Assembly (NCBI GenBank): GCA_021324045.1
Contig: JAJPJV010000001.1
Span: 124,001-188,000 of the forward strand
Source of the DNA: Actinomycetota bacterium
GTDB taxonomy: Bacteria > Actinomycetota > Acidimicrobiia > Acidimicrobiales > RAAP-2
Reading direction: 5' to 3'
DNA: 64,000 bases
Every line of letters starts with the position of its first letter. Within the stretch, counting starts at the first letter, position 1. The notes under the pieces are model-generated. The model saw only the letters and a program-made list of their open reading frames with translations. It made no database searches and had not been told where the DNA came from. Positions 11,540 through 19,172 of this stretch are shown here, in pieces. The translations under genes were made by a program, and so were the position numbers.

Positions 11540-13942
11540 GTGAGCGATCCGGTTCTTCAGGATGCGCCGGTGCATCGTGCACTAGGCCTGTCAGACGACG
11601 AGCTGTTGCGGATCACCACGATCCTCGGCCGGGAACCAAACCATCTCGAGCTCGCGATGTTCGCGGTGATGTGGAGTGAGCACTGCTCTTACAAGTCCTC
11701 GCGGATCCACCTCCGCCGGTTGCCGACGCAAGGCCCAGGGGTCCTGGTCGGGCCCGGAGAGAATGCCGGAGTGGTGGATGCCGGCGACGGCATTGCGGTC
11801 GCGCTGCGCATCGAGAGCCACAACCATCCCTCTGCCGTCGAGCCGCACCAAGGCGCCGCGACCGGGGTGGGCGGCATCCTCCGGGACGTCTTCACGATGG
11901 GCGCACGGCCGTTGGCGCTCATGGACCCGCTCTTCTTCGGGGATCTCGACGACCCTCGGCAACGATGGCTCTTCGAGGGAGTGGTCGGAGGGATCTCGAG
12001 CTATGCCAACGCGGTCGGCGTTCCGACGATCGGCGGTGAGCTCACCTTCGACCGGTCGTACGCGCGCAACCCGCTCGTCAACGTGCTGTGTCTCGGGGCC
12101 CTGCCGGTCGGACGGCTCGTGCTGGCGAAGGCGGCCGGGGTCGGCAACCTGGTGATCCTCCTCGGATCTGCAACTGGTCGTGACGGCATCGGGGGGGTGA
12201 GCGTCCTGGCCTCGGCGGGGTTCGCAGGAGCCGAGCCCGAGCCCGGGAGTCCCATCCCAGGGGTCGGCGAGCGCTCCACCGCCACGCCGGCGGGCGGCGC
12301 CGGCTCGGACCGTCCCCTTGGGGTCTCCGACGACGCGAAGCGCCCCAGCGTCCAGGTCGGTGATCCCTTCGAGGAAAAACGGCTCATCGAAGCGTGCCTC
12401 GAGTTACTCGACCGGGGGCTGGTCGTGGCCGTCCAGGATCTCGGCGGTGCCGGCTTGACGTGTGCCGCCAGCGAGACCGCGGCGCGCGGAGGGGTCGGCA
12501 TGGACATCGACGTCGCAGCAGTCCCGCGACGCGAACCGGGCATGGCGCCGTGGGAGGTGATGACGAGCGAGAGCCAGGAGCGGATGCTTGCGATCGTCAC
12601 CCCGCAGGATTGGCCCGCGGTTGCTGCAGTGTGTGAACGATGGGAGGTGCGCGCGGCGATCGTGGGAACCGTCACCGCTCCCGTCGATGCCGATGGCGCC
12701 GCTGAGGGCGTGGGTCGGCTGCGCGTCCTGTCCTCGGACCATGAAACCGTGCTCGCCGACGTCCCGGCGCGAGCACTGGCATCGGATGCCCCGATCTACG
12801 ACCGTCCGCGGAGGCCGCCCGCGGACCACGAGCGCCGGGCGGCCGACGACCCGGCCGATCTCCCGCCCGGCGACTGCACAGCGGACCTGCTGTCCTTGCT
12901 CGCCGATCCCAGTTGGGTCTACCGCCAGTACGATCATCAGCTCTTCTTGAACACCGTGGCTGGGCCGGGCGAGGACGCCGGGCTGCTCCGCCTGGCAGGG
13001 CCCGGGCTGCCGCCGAGCCGGCGGGGGATGGCCGTCACCACGGACTCGGCACCCCGGTGGTGCGCGATCGACCCGAGGGTTGGCACCGCCTGGGTGCTGG
13101 CCGAAGCGATCGCCAACCTCGCGTGCGTCGGCGCCACCCCTGCGGCCGTGGTCAACTGCCTCAATTTCGGCAACCCCGAGCATCCCGAGGTGATGTGGCA
13201 GTTCTCCGAGGCGGTCGACGGCCTGGCCGAGGCGTGCCGGGCCTTCGGCCTGGCGGTCGTCGGCGGCAACGTCAGCTTCTACAACGAAAGTGGTGGTGTC
13301 GATATCGATCCGACGCCGGTGATCGGTTTGCTGGGGTTCGTGGAGCAGCTCGCACGGCGGCCACCGGGGATCCGCTGGGAGCCAGGGTGCAGCATCGTGG
13401 TCCTCGGTGGGCCCCGAGCGCACGCGTCGACCACGGCGACCGGCGTCGAGGACTCGGTTGCGTACCCCTTGGCGGGGAGCCGCTGGGCGGTCGAGCTCCG
13501 TGGGCACCGAGGTGGCCGCCTCCCGGCGCTTGACGCCTCTGCTCACGCCAGCTTGACGCGCCTCGTCGCTGCGCTGGTCGCAGAGATCGTTGCCGGCTCC
13601 CCCTCAGCGGTCTGCGGGGTCCACGACGTCTCGGCAGGCGGGCTTGGGGTCGCGCTCGCAGAGATGGCCGCACGATCGGGGGTTGGTTGCGCAGTGGAGC
13701 TCGCCGGCGGTCACGCCGAGCTCTTCGGGGAGTTGCCCTCGAGGATCGTCGTGGCGACCCGTGACCCCCAGGGGCTCTTCGAGCGTGCCGGCGCGCTCGG
13801 CGTTCCCGCGGTCGGGCTCGGGGAGGCTGGTGGCGAGCGCTTCGTCGTGAGCGGGCTCTGCGATGTGTCCTGCGCCGAGCTCACCGACACCTGGAAGGGG
13901 GCGATCCCGCGTGCGGTGGCACGCGTCGGCGCTCGTTCGTAG
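11540..13942 (+). CDS. purL: FGAM synthetase large subunit PurL
   Basis: PurL (about 800 aa) catalyses ATP-dependent amidation of FGAR to FGAM with PurS and PurQ. It contains MWSEHCSYKSSR, VGPGENAGV, SHNHPSAVEPHQGAATGVGG and a second half with VGGNVSFYNES and GVHDVSAGGLGVALAEMA. GTG at 11540 (or 11537) gives the usual N-terminus shortly before the conserved HRALGLSDDE region. No clear ribosome-binding site is seen, and the longer frame runs antisense through the upstream gene. A low-complexity insert of roughly 35 residues (GSPIPGVGERSTATPAGG region) makes it longer than the usual 730-760. Confidence 0.95.
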   Translation: MSDPVLQDAPVHRALGLSDDELLRITTILGREPNHLELAMFAVMWSEHCSYKSSRIHLRRLPTQGPGVLVGPGENAGVVDAGDGIAVALRIESHNHPSAVEPHQGAATGVGGILRDVFTMGARPLALMDPLFFGDLDDPRQRWLFEGVVGGISSYANAVGVPTIGGELTFDRSYARNPLVNVLCLGALPVGRLVLAKAAGVGNLVILLGSATGRDGIGGVSVLASAGFAGAEPEPGSPIPGVGERSTATPAGGAGSDRPLGVSDDAKRPSVQVGDPFEEKRLIEACLELLDRGLVVAVQDLGGAGLTCAASETAARGGVGMDIDVAAVPRREPGMAPWEVMTSESQERMLAIVTPQDWPAVAAVCERWEVRAAIVGTVTAPVDADGAAEGVGRLRVLSSDHETVLADVPARALASDAPIYDRPRRPPADHERRAADDPADLPPGDCTADLLSLLADPSWVYRQYDHQLFLNTVAGPGEDAGLLRLAGPGLPPSRRGMAVTTDSAPRWCAIDPRVGTAWVLAEAIANLACVGATPAAVVNCLNFGNPEHPEVMWQFSEAVDGLAEACRAFGLAVVGGNVSFYNESGGVDIDPTPVIGLLGFVEQLARRPPGIRWEPGCSIVVLGGPRAHASTTATGVEDSVAYPLAGSRWAVELRGHRGGRLPALDASAHASLTRLVAALVAEIVAGSPSAVCGVHDVSAGGLGVALAEMAARSGVGCAVELAGGHAELFGELPSRIVVATRDPQGLFERAGALGVPAVGLGEAGGERFVVSGLCDVSCAELTDTWKGAIPRAVARVGARS

Positions 13943-13951
13943 CTCCGGGGG

Positions 13952-14791
13952 TCATGGCCGGCGGTCTCGCAGCGCCTCGAGGATGGCCTCGGGAACCGAC
14001 AGGTCTCCGTGCCCGGTCCCCACGGCGAGGTCAGCCTTCGCCGCGCCGTGGTAGTCGGATCCCCCGGTCGCCACGAGGTCGAGGTTCGCGGCAAGCGCTG
14101 CCAGGCGCTGGCGGTCCGGCTGCGCGTAGCCTCCGTAGATCGCCTCGATCCCGACGAAGCCGGCCTGGCGGAACTCGTCGAGCGCGGCCTCGAGCTGGTC
14201 CCAGTCCATGCCGAGTGACAGCGGGTGCGCGAGGACGGCAACCCCGCCGGAGTCCCGTGCCAAGCGAGCGATGGACTCCGGTGACACGCGCGCCTTGGGT
14301 ACGTACGCGGGGCGGCCCTGGGCGAGCCACCGGTCGAAGACCTCCTCGACTGATCCCGCTGCGCCCTTGGCGACGAGAAGCCGGGCGAAATGGAGCCGCC
14401 CGAGGCTGGTCTCGCTGCTGACCCCAGCGAGCGCCTCTTCGTAGGTGACGGGCAGCTCAAGCTCGCGGAGGCGCTCAGCCAGGGCTCGGTTGCGAGCGAC
14501 CCGATCGCTGCGCAGGCGCTCAAGCTCCTCGTGCAAGGGGTTGGCAGTTTCCGCGGCGAAGTACACCAGGACGTGCGCGCTCTGATGACCGAAGGCGCAG
14601 GAAACCTCGCAGCCAGGCACGAGCTCGATGTCCAGCTGCTCCGCACGCTGCCGTGCAGCGGCGAGTCCCGCCATCGTGTCGTGGTCGGTCAACGCGACCG
14701 CGCTGCACCCAACACGCTTGGCCAGCGCCGGGATTCGCTCCGGGGGGTCGGTCCCGTCCGAGACCGCCGAGTGGGTATGGAGGTCGATCAT
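13952..14791 (-). CDS. PHP-domain phosphoesterase
   Basis: This 279-residue PHP-family metal-dependent phosphoesterase resembles the YciV/RnaAM (3',5'-nucleoside bisphosphate phosphatase) group. The metal ligands appear in order: IDLHTHSAVSDG at the start, ALTDHDT, PGCEVSC, VLAHPLSLG and ATGGSDYHG near the C-terminus. It sits antisense between purL and purF, with nine bases to the purL stop. A role in recycling small nucleotides such as pAp or short RNA ends would fit the family, but the exact substrate cannot be read from the sequence. Confidence 0.88.
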   Translation of the reverse strand: MIDLHTHSAVSDGTDPPERIPALAKRVGCSAVALTDHDTMAGLAAARQRAEQLDIELVPGCEVSCAFGHQSAHVLVYFAAETANPLHEELERLRSDRVARNRALAERLRELELPVTYEEALAGVSSETSLGRLHFARLLVAKGAAGSVEEVFDRWLAQGRPAYVPKARVSPESIARLARDSGGVAVLAHPLSLGMDWDQLEAALDEFRQAGFVGIEAIYGGYAQPDRQRLAALAANLDLVATGGSDYHGAAKADLAVGTGHGDLSVPEAILEALRDRRP

Positions 14792-14961
14792 CGCCCCCGA
14801 GCCTAAGGGGCGAGGTCATGACCCCTCTGAGCCGCCTGGCAGGCGCTTCAGGCGACCGGTGTCGCCGGGCCGCCATACTGTGGGGGAAAGGGATTCGCCA
14901 GGTCCGAGGGTGGCCTCGTCCAGATGGCGCTTCCGGGAGCTAAGGGAACAAGAGCCGGACG

Positions 14962-16548
14962 GTGAAAGAAGCCTGCGGGGTCTTTGGGGTCTATGCCCCT
15001 GGTCGGGCGATCTCCCAATTGGTCTTCGACGGGATCTACGCACTGCAGCACCGCGGCCAGGAGTCTGCCGGGATGGCGGTGAGCGACGGCGAGACCATCA
15101 CGGTGGTCAAGGACATGGGGCTCGTCACCACGGTGTTCGACGAGCGGACGCTTTCGGCGCTCCAAGGGGACCTGGGGATCGGTCACACGCGCTATTCGAC
15201 CCAGGGGTCCTCGGAATGGTCGAACGCGCAGCCCGTCTATCGACCCGTCGGGTCGGCAGGGTTCGCGCTGGGGCACAACGGCAACCTCATCGGCTCCCGG
15301 GCCCTCGCCGAGCGCGCGGGGATGCTCCCGGGCCTCACGGGCTCCGACAGCGAGGTCATCGCCGAGCTGCTCGCTCAGGCGTGCGCGCTCGGGCCACTCC
15401 CGCCGACCGCACCCGCCGACGGGGAGCTCGTTTCGGCCCTGCGCCTCGTTCTCCCGAAGCTCTCCGGGGCGTTCTCCTTGGTCCTGCTCGATGCGAGGCA
15501 CCTCTACGGGGTCCGTGATCCCCATGGGTTCCGTCCGTTGTGCCTGGGACGGCTCGGCCCGGCGGATGCGCCCGAGGGCTGGGCGATCGCGTCGGAGTCC
15601 CCGGCGCTCGACGTGATCGGTGCCACCTACCTCCGGGAGCTCGAACCTGGCGAACTGGTGGTGATCGGCGAGCGCGGTGTCCACAGTGAGCGAGTCTTCG
15701 CCGACGGAGTGATCGACCCCAAGCTGTGCATCTTCGAGCACGTCTATTTCGCAAGGCCTGACAGCCGCCTCTCGGGCCGCGAGGTCCACGGCACCCGCAG
15801 GCGGATGGGGGAGCTGCTGGCCGAGAGCTCGAACGTGGAAGCCGACCTGGTGATGGGCGTCCCCGACTCGGGAATCCCTGCTGCCGAAGGGTACGCGCGT
15901 CGATCGGGGATCCCCTACGGGCAAGGCCTCGTCAAGAACCGTTACATCGGGCGGACCTTCATCGATCCTGACCCCCAGGCACGGGTGAGCGCCGTGCGAC
16001 GCAAGCTCAACCCCTTGCGCGAGAACATCGCGGGGAAACGACTCGTGGTCGTCGACGACTCCATCGTCCGGGGCACCACGACCAAGGCGATCGTCCAGAT
16101 GCTGCGGGAGGCGGGCGCGCTCGAGGTGCACCTGCGCATCTCGTCCCCACCGTGGCGGTGGCCCTGCTTCTACGGCATCGATACCCCGACGCGTGAAGAG
16201 CTGCTCGCGGCGCGCCTGACGGTCGAAGAGATCGAGCGCTTCCTGCGAGTCGATTCGCTCGCGTACCTCAGCCTCGAGGACCTCAAGCGGGCGATCGGCG
16301 CTCCGGATGCCGGCTTCTGCGACGCCTGCCTCACCGGCCACTATCCCGAACCGGTGCCCGCCGCTACTTCTTCGGGCATCGAGGCTTCCCAGAGCGTGGC
16401 GCACACCTGGGGCCAGGAGCTCGAGGTGGAAGGCCGCGATGGCCGAAGCGGAGGCCACAGGGCAGCCGAGAGCGACCTCGAGCTCGAAGGGGTGCCTCGG
16501 TCGACGCGGTCGGAGCGTACGTTGCAGACCTCGCTCCCCGGGATCTGA
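14962..16548 (+). CDS. purF: Amidophosphoribosyltransferase
   Basis: PurF (528 aa) transfers glutamine amide nitrogen to PRPP, the entry point of purine synthesis. Translation starts at GTG with only four residues before Cys5 (KEACGVFGVYAP), so a short propeptide should be removed to expose the N-terminal nucleophile. The PRPP loop is VVVDDSIVRGTTT. Four cysteines at the positions seen in iron-sulfur PurF enzymes occur in KLCIFEHVYFARPDS, WPCFYGIDTP and FCDACLTGHYP, so it is probably the oxygen-sensitive [4Fe-4S] type. The C-terminal 45 residues are low-complexity. purM follows eight bases downstream. Confidence 0.97.
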   Translation: MKEACGVFGVYAPGRAISQLVFDGIYALQHRGQESAGMAVSDGETITVVKDMGLVTTVFDERTLSALQGDLGIGHTRYSTQGSSEWSNAQPVYRPVGSAGFALGHNGNLIGSRALAERAGMLPGLTGSDSEVIAELLAQACALGPLPPTAPADGELVSALRLVLPKLSGAFSLVLLDARHLYGVRDPHGFRPLCLGRLGPADAPEGWAIASESPALDVIGATYLRELEPGELVVIGERGVHSERVFADGVIDPKLCIFEHVYFARPDSRLSGREVHGTRRRMGELLAESSNVEADLVMGVPDSGIPAAEGYARRSGIPYGQGLVKNRYIGRTFIDPDPQARVSAVRRKLNPLRENIAGKRLVVVDDSIVRGTTTKAIVQMLREAGALEVHLRISSPPWRWPCFYGIDTPTREELLAARLTVEEIERFLRVDSLAYLSLEDLKRAIGAPDAGFCDACLTGHYPEPVPAATSSGIEASQSVAHTWGQELEVEGRDGRSGGHRAAESDLELEGVPRSTRSERTLQTSLPGI

Positions 16549-16556
16549 TCCGCGCC

Positions 16557-17618
16557 GTGACCCAAGCGCGCAAGATGACCTACGCAGCCGCCGGCGTGAG
16601 CCTCGACGCGGCTGACGAGGTTGTTCGTCGCCTCCGCCCGATCGCGGCGTCGGCGACGCGTCCCGAGGTGCTCGGCGGTCTGGGGGGCTTCGGAGGGTTG
16701 TTCTCGCTCTCGGCGCGCGCGGGCGGAGATCCGGTGCTCGTGGCGTCGACTGACGGGGTCGGCACGAAGCTCCTCGTTGCACGCGAAGCCGACCGTCTGG
16801 AGACCGTGGGCATCGACCTCGTCGCGATGTGCGTGGACGACCTCGTCTGCGCCGGTGCCGAGCCATTGTTCCTTTTGGACTACGTGGCGATGGGGCGATT
16901 GGACCCACAACTCGTTGCAAGAGTCGTCTCGGGAGTGGCCGAGGGTTGCCGCCAGGCCGGGTGCGCACTGTTGGGCGGTGAGACCGCCGAGCACCCCGAC
17001 GCGATGGCCCCAGGTGACCTCGATCTCGCGGGGTTCGCGGTTGGCCTCGTCGAGCGAGATCGTCTCCTGGGTGCGCACCGCGTCCGCGCCGGCGACGTGC
17101 TCGTGGGGCTGCCCTCTCCAGGATTGCGCTCCAACGGCTACAGCTTGGCGCGGCGAGTGCTCATGGGCGACGATCAGCGCAGGCTCGAAGAACCCGCCTG
17201 GCCCGGCGCCGACCACAGCCTGCTCGAGGAGCTGCTCAAGCCCTCGCTGATCTACGCGCCGACGGTGCTCGCGGCGATTCGCGCGCAGGCCGCGCAGGAC
17301 AGCGACGGAGTGCATGCCTGCGCGCACATCACCGGAGGCGGGATCCCCGGGAACCTCTGCCGCGTGCTCCCCCCCGACCTCGACGCGCACCTTGATCGTT
17401 CCTCCTGGAAAATCCCCCGGATCTTCGAGGAGATCGCCACTGTTGGCGGCGTGGCCGACGACGAGATGTACCGAGTCTTCAACCTGGGGTTGGGCATGGT
17501 GCTGGTCGTGGGCGGGGGATCCCTTTCGACCGTGCTCGCGGCGATGCAGGGGGGCGATGTGGAACCGTTGGTCGTCGGTGAGGTCGTCCCCGGTCGGGGA
17601 GAAGTGGTGCTCCGGTGA
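16557..17618 (+). CDS. purM: AIR synthetase
   Basis: PurM (353 aa) closes the imidazole ring of FGAM to AIR with ATP. It begins with KMTYAAAGVSLDAAD and shows LVASTDGVGTKLLVA, GGETAEHPDAM, SPGLRSNGYSLAR and HITGGGIPGNLCRVLP, all typical. The GTG start lies eight bases after purF. The stop overlaps the pyrE start as GTGA, so the pyrimidine gene is translationally coupled to the purine operon. Confidence 0.97.
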   Translation: MTQARKMTYAAAGVSLDAADEVVRRLRPIAASATRPEVLGGLGGFGGLFSLSARAGGDPVLVASTDGVGTKLLVAREADRLETVGIDLVAMCVDDLVCAGAEPLFLLDYVAMGRLDPQLVARVVSGVAEGCRQAGCALLGGETAEHPDAMAPGDLDLAGFAVGLVERDRLLGAHRVRAGDVLVGLPSPGLRSNGYSLARRVLMGDDQRRLEEPAWPGADHSLLEELLKPSLIYAPTVLAAIRAQAAQDSDGVHACAHITGGGIPGNLCRVLPPDLDAHLDRSSWKIPRIFEEIATVGGVADDEMYRVFNLGLGMVLVVGGGSLSTVLAAMQGGDVEPLVVGEVVPGRGEVVLR

Positions 17619-18187
17619 CTCCAGTCGAGCGGATTCGTCAACACCTGTTGGCCAACGCGATCCGGCGCGGAGACTTCGTGCTCAAGTCCGGGGCGAGGAG
17701 CACCTGGTTCATCGATGCCAAACAGACCGTGTGCCGGCCCGAGGTCATGGTCGACCTCGCGGATGCCGTTCTCTCGGTGATCCCTTCCGATGCAACCGCG
17801 ATCGGCGGATTGACCATGGGTGCCGACCCGGTTGCGTTCGTCACGGCAGCAGTCGCTGCCACACGAGGGCGCCTCCTTCGCGCCTTCAGCATCCGCCAGG
17901 AGGTCAAGGGGCACGGGGCCGGCGGTCGCATCGCTGGCGCGCTCGAGGCTGGTGACCGGGTCGTGGTGACCGAGGACACGGTGACCCGTGGCGTCTCGCT
18001 CCTCCAGGCAGCCGAGGCCGTCCGCGATGCCGGTGGCGAACCGGTCCTTTTGCTTGCAGTCGTGGATCGGGGTGGAACAGCCGCGCGCCTTGCCGCGGAG
18101 AAGAACCTTGCATTCAAGGCGCTTCTGACCGCGCCCGACCTCGGGCTGCCCTACGAGGGCGCCGAGGCCCCGGTCGGGGCCCCTTGA
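17615..18187 (+). CDS. pyrE: Orotate phosphoribosyltransferase
   Basis: This 190-residue phosphoribosyltransferase converts orotate and PRPP to OMP. The PRPP-binding motif VVVTEDTVTRGVSLL is close to the PyrE consensus, and FVLKSGARSTWFIDAK is the expected orotate/PRPP contact region near the N-terminus. FSIRQEVKGHGAGG is the mobile catalytic loop with conserved Lys and His. It overlaps purM by four bases and is the last gene before a 271-base gap. Other type I phosphoribosyltransferases are possible, but the N-terminal and loop motifs favour PyrE. Confidence 0.93.
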   Translation: MTPVERIRQHLLANAIRRGDFVLKSGARSTWFIDAKQTVCRPEVMVDLADAVLSVIPSDATAIGGLTMGADPVAFVTAAVAATRGRLLRAFSIRQEVKGHGAGGRIAGALEAGDRVVVTEDTVTRGVSLLQAAEAVRDAGGEPVLLLAVVDRGGTAARLAAEKNLAFKALLTAPDLGLPYEGAEAPVGAP

Positions 18188-18458
18188 TCCGTCGATCTGT
18201 GCGCCGCGCCGCGACCCGCGTCATCGGAGGGCTGGTGCCGGCAAGGGTTTGAGGCGCAATGGTCCTGATGTCCGCTGTGGTCTTGGCGGCTGCGCGAGCG
18301 ACGGCGCGTTACGAACGTGCAACACTTCGGCATCGGTTCGCCGCCGACCTGGGGCTTGTCGACTGCTTTGCGTGTCGTTGGGGAAATTCTTCTTCGAGAG
18401 GGCCTCCGGTTCGCGTACGCTTCAGGGGTCCGACTGCTCGAACGCGCAGTAAAGAGGC

Positions 18459-19172
18459 GTGATGGAGGAACAGCCGAGCGCAGCCAGGAAGCGCAGTGGT
18501 GTGTCTTGCGTGACTGGTGGGCGGGCGCGCCTGGCGGCGGTGATACTCGGGGTCGGGGTAATGGGACTGGTTCTCACTGGCTGCCAGCTGAGCTCGAGCA
18601 CGTCGTACATCAGCCACCGCAGCTCCGACGGCGTCGACATGTACTTCAAGGTTCCGGCATCCTGGAAGGTCTTCGACACGAACCAGGTCCTAGAGGCTCA
18701 GAACGGCCCCCTCGGTCCCTCCCAGCTCAAGCAGCTCTCCAGTGGCGAATGGCTCGAGGCCATGTCGGCACAGCCCGGGGCGACGGCAAAGGACAGTTTG
18801 GGGATCGGCAACCGGTATCCCACCGCGATCGTCGAAGCGCGCCAGCTCGGTGCCAGTGAGCAGGACGGCATGAACTTCGCAGCCATGCGCTCCGAGCTGT
18901 TGGGAACCGACCCGCTGACGACATCGGGGTTCCAGGTGCTGAGCTACAGCGAGTTCACTGCTTCCGGAGGCGTTCGCGGCATACGGATGGTCGTGAACAT
19001 CGAGAGAGGCAGCGGTCCCGTGCACACCTTCGGGCAAGTGACTGCAGTCGATGCCCAGACGAGTTGGATCTTAGCGGTCGGCATCGGGTGTACGGCGAGT
19101 TGCTGGGGTCTCAACGACGGCGCGATCAAAGAGGTCCTCGACTCGTGGACGGTAAAGGAGCAGAGCCCATGA
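18459..19172 (+). CDS. Lipoprotein of unknown function
   Basis: This 237-residue protein has a basic N-terminus (ARKRSG), a hydrophobic signal segment (LAAVILGVGVMGLVL) and a lipobox ending in LTGC near residue 42, so it should be lipid-anchored outside the membrane. The mature part resembles small actinobacterial proteins with a PsbP/LpqN-like fold (DGVDMYFKVPASWKVFD and a closing LDSWTV), a resemblance by pattern only. Two cysteines near the end (GCTASCW) may form a disulfide. Its TGA overlaps the start of the FtsH-like gene as ATGA, which argues that the two products act together. Confidence 0.8.
   Translation: MMEEQPSAARKRSGVSCVTGGRARLAAVILGVGVMGLVLTGCQLSSSTSYISHRSSDGVDMYFKVPASWKVFDTNQVLEAQNGPLGPSQLKQLSSGEWLEAMSAQPGATAKDSLGIGNRYPTAIVEARQLGASEQDGMNFAAMRSELLGTDPLTTSGFQVLSYSEFTASGGVRGIRMVVNIERGSGPVHTFGQVTAVDAQTSWILAVGIGCTASCWGLNDGAIKEVLDSWTVKEQSP

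Noticed and set aside
14848-16968. Long antisense frame over purF and purM
   Set aside because: Same reason: no domain features, and purF and purM are unambiguous.
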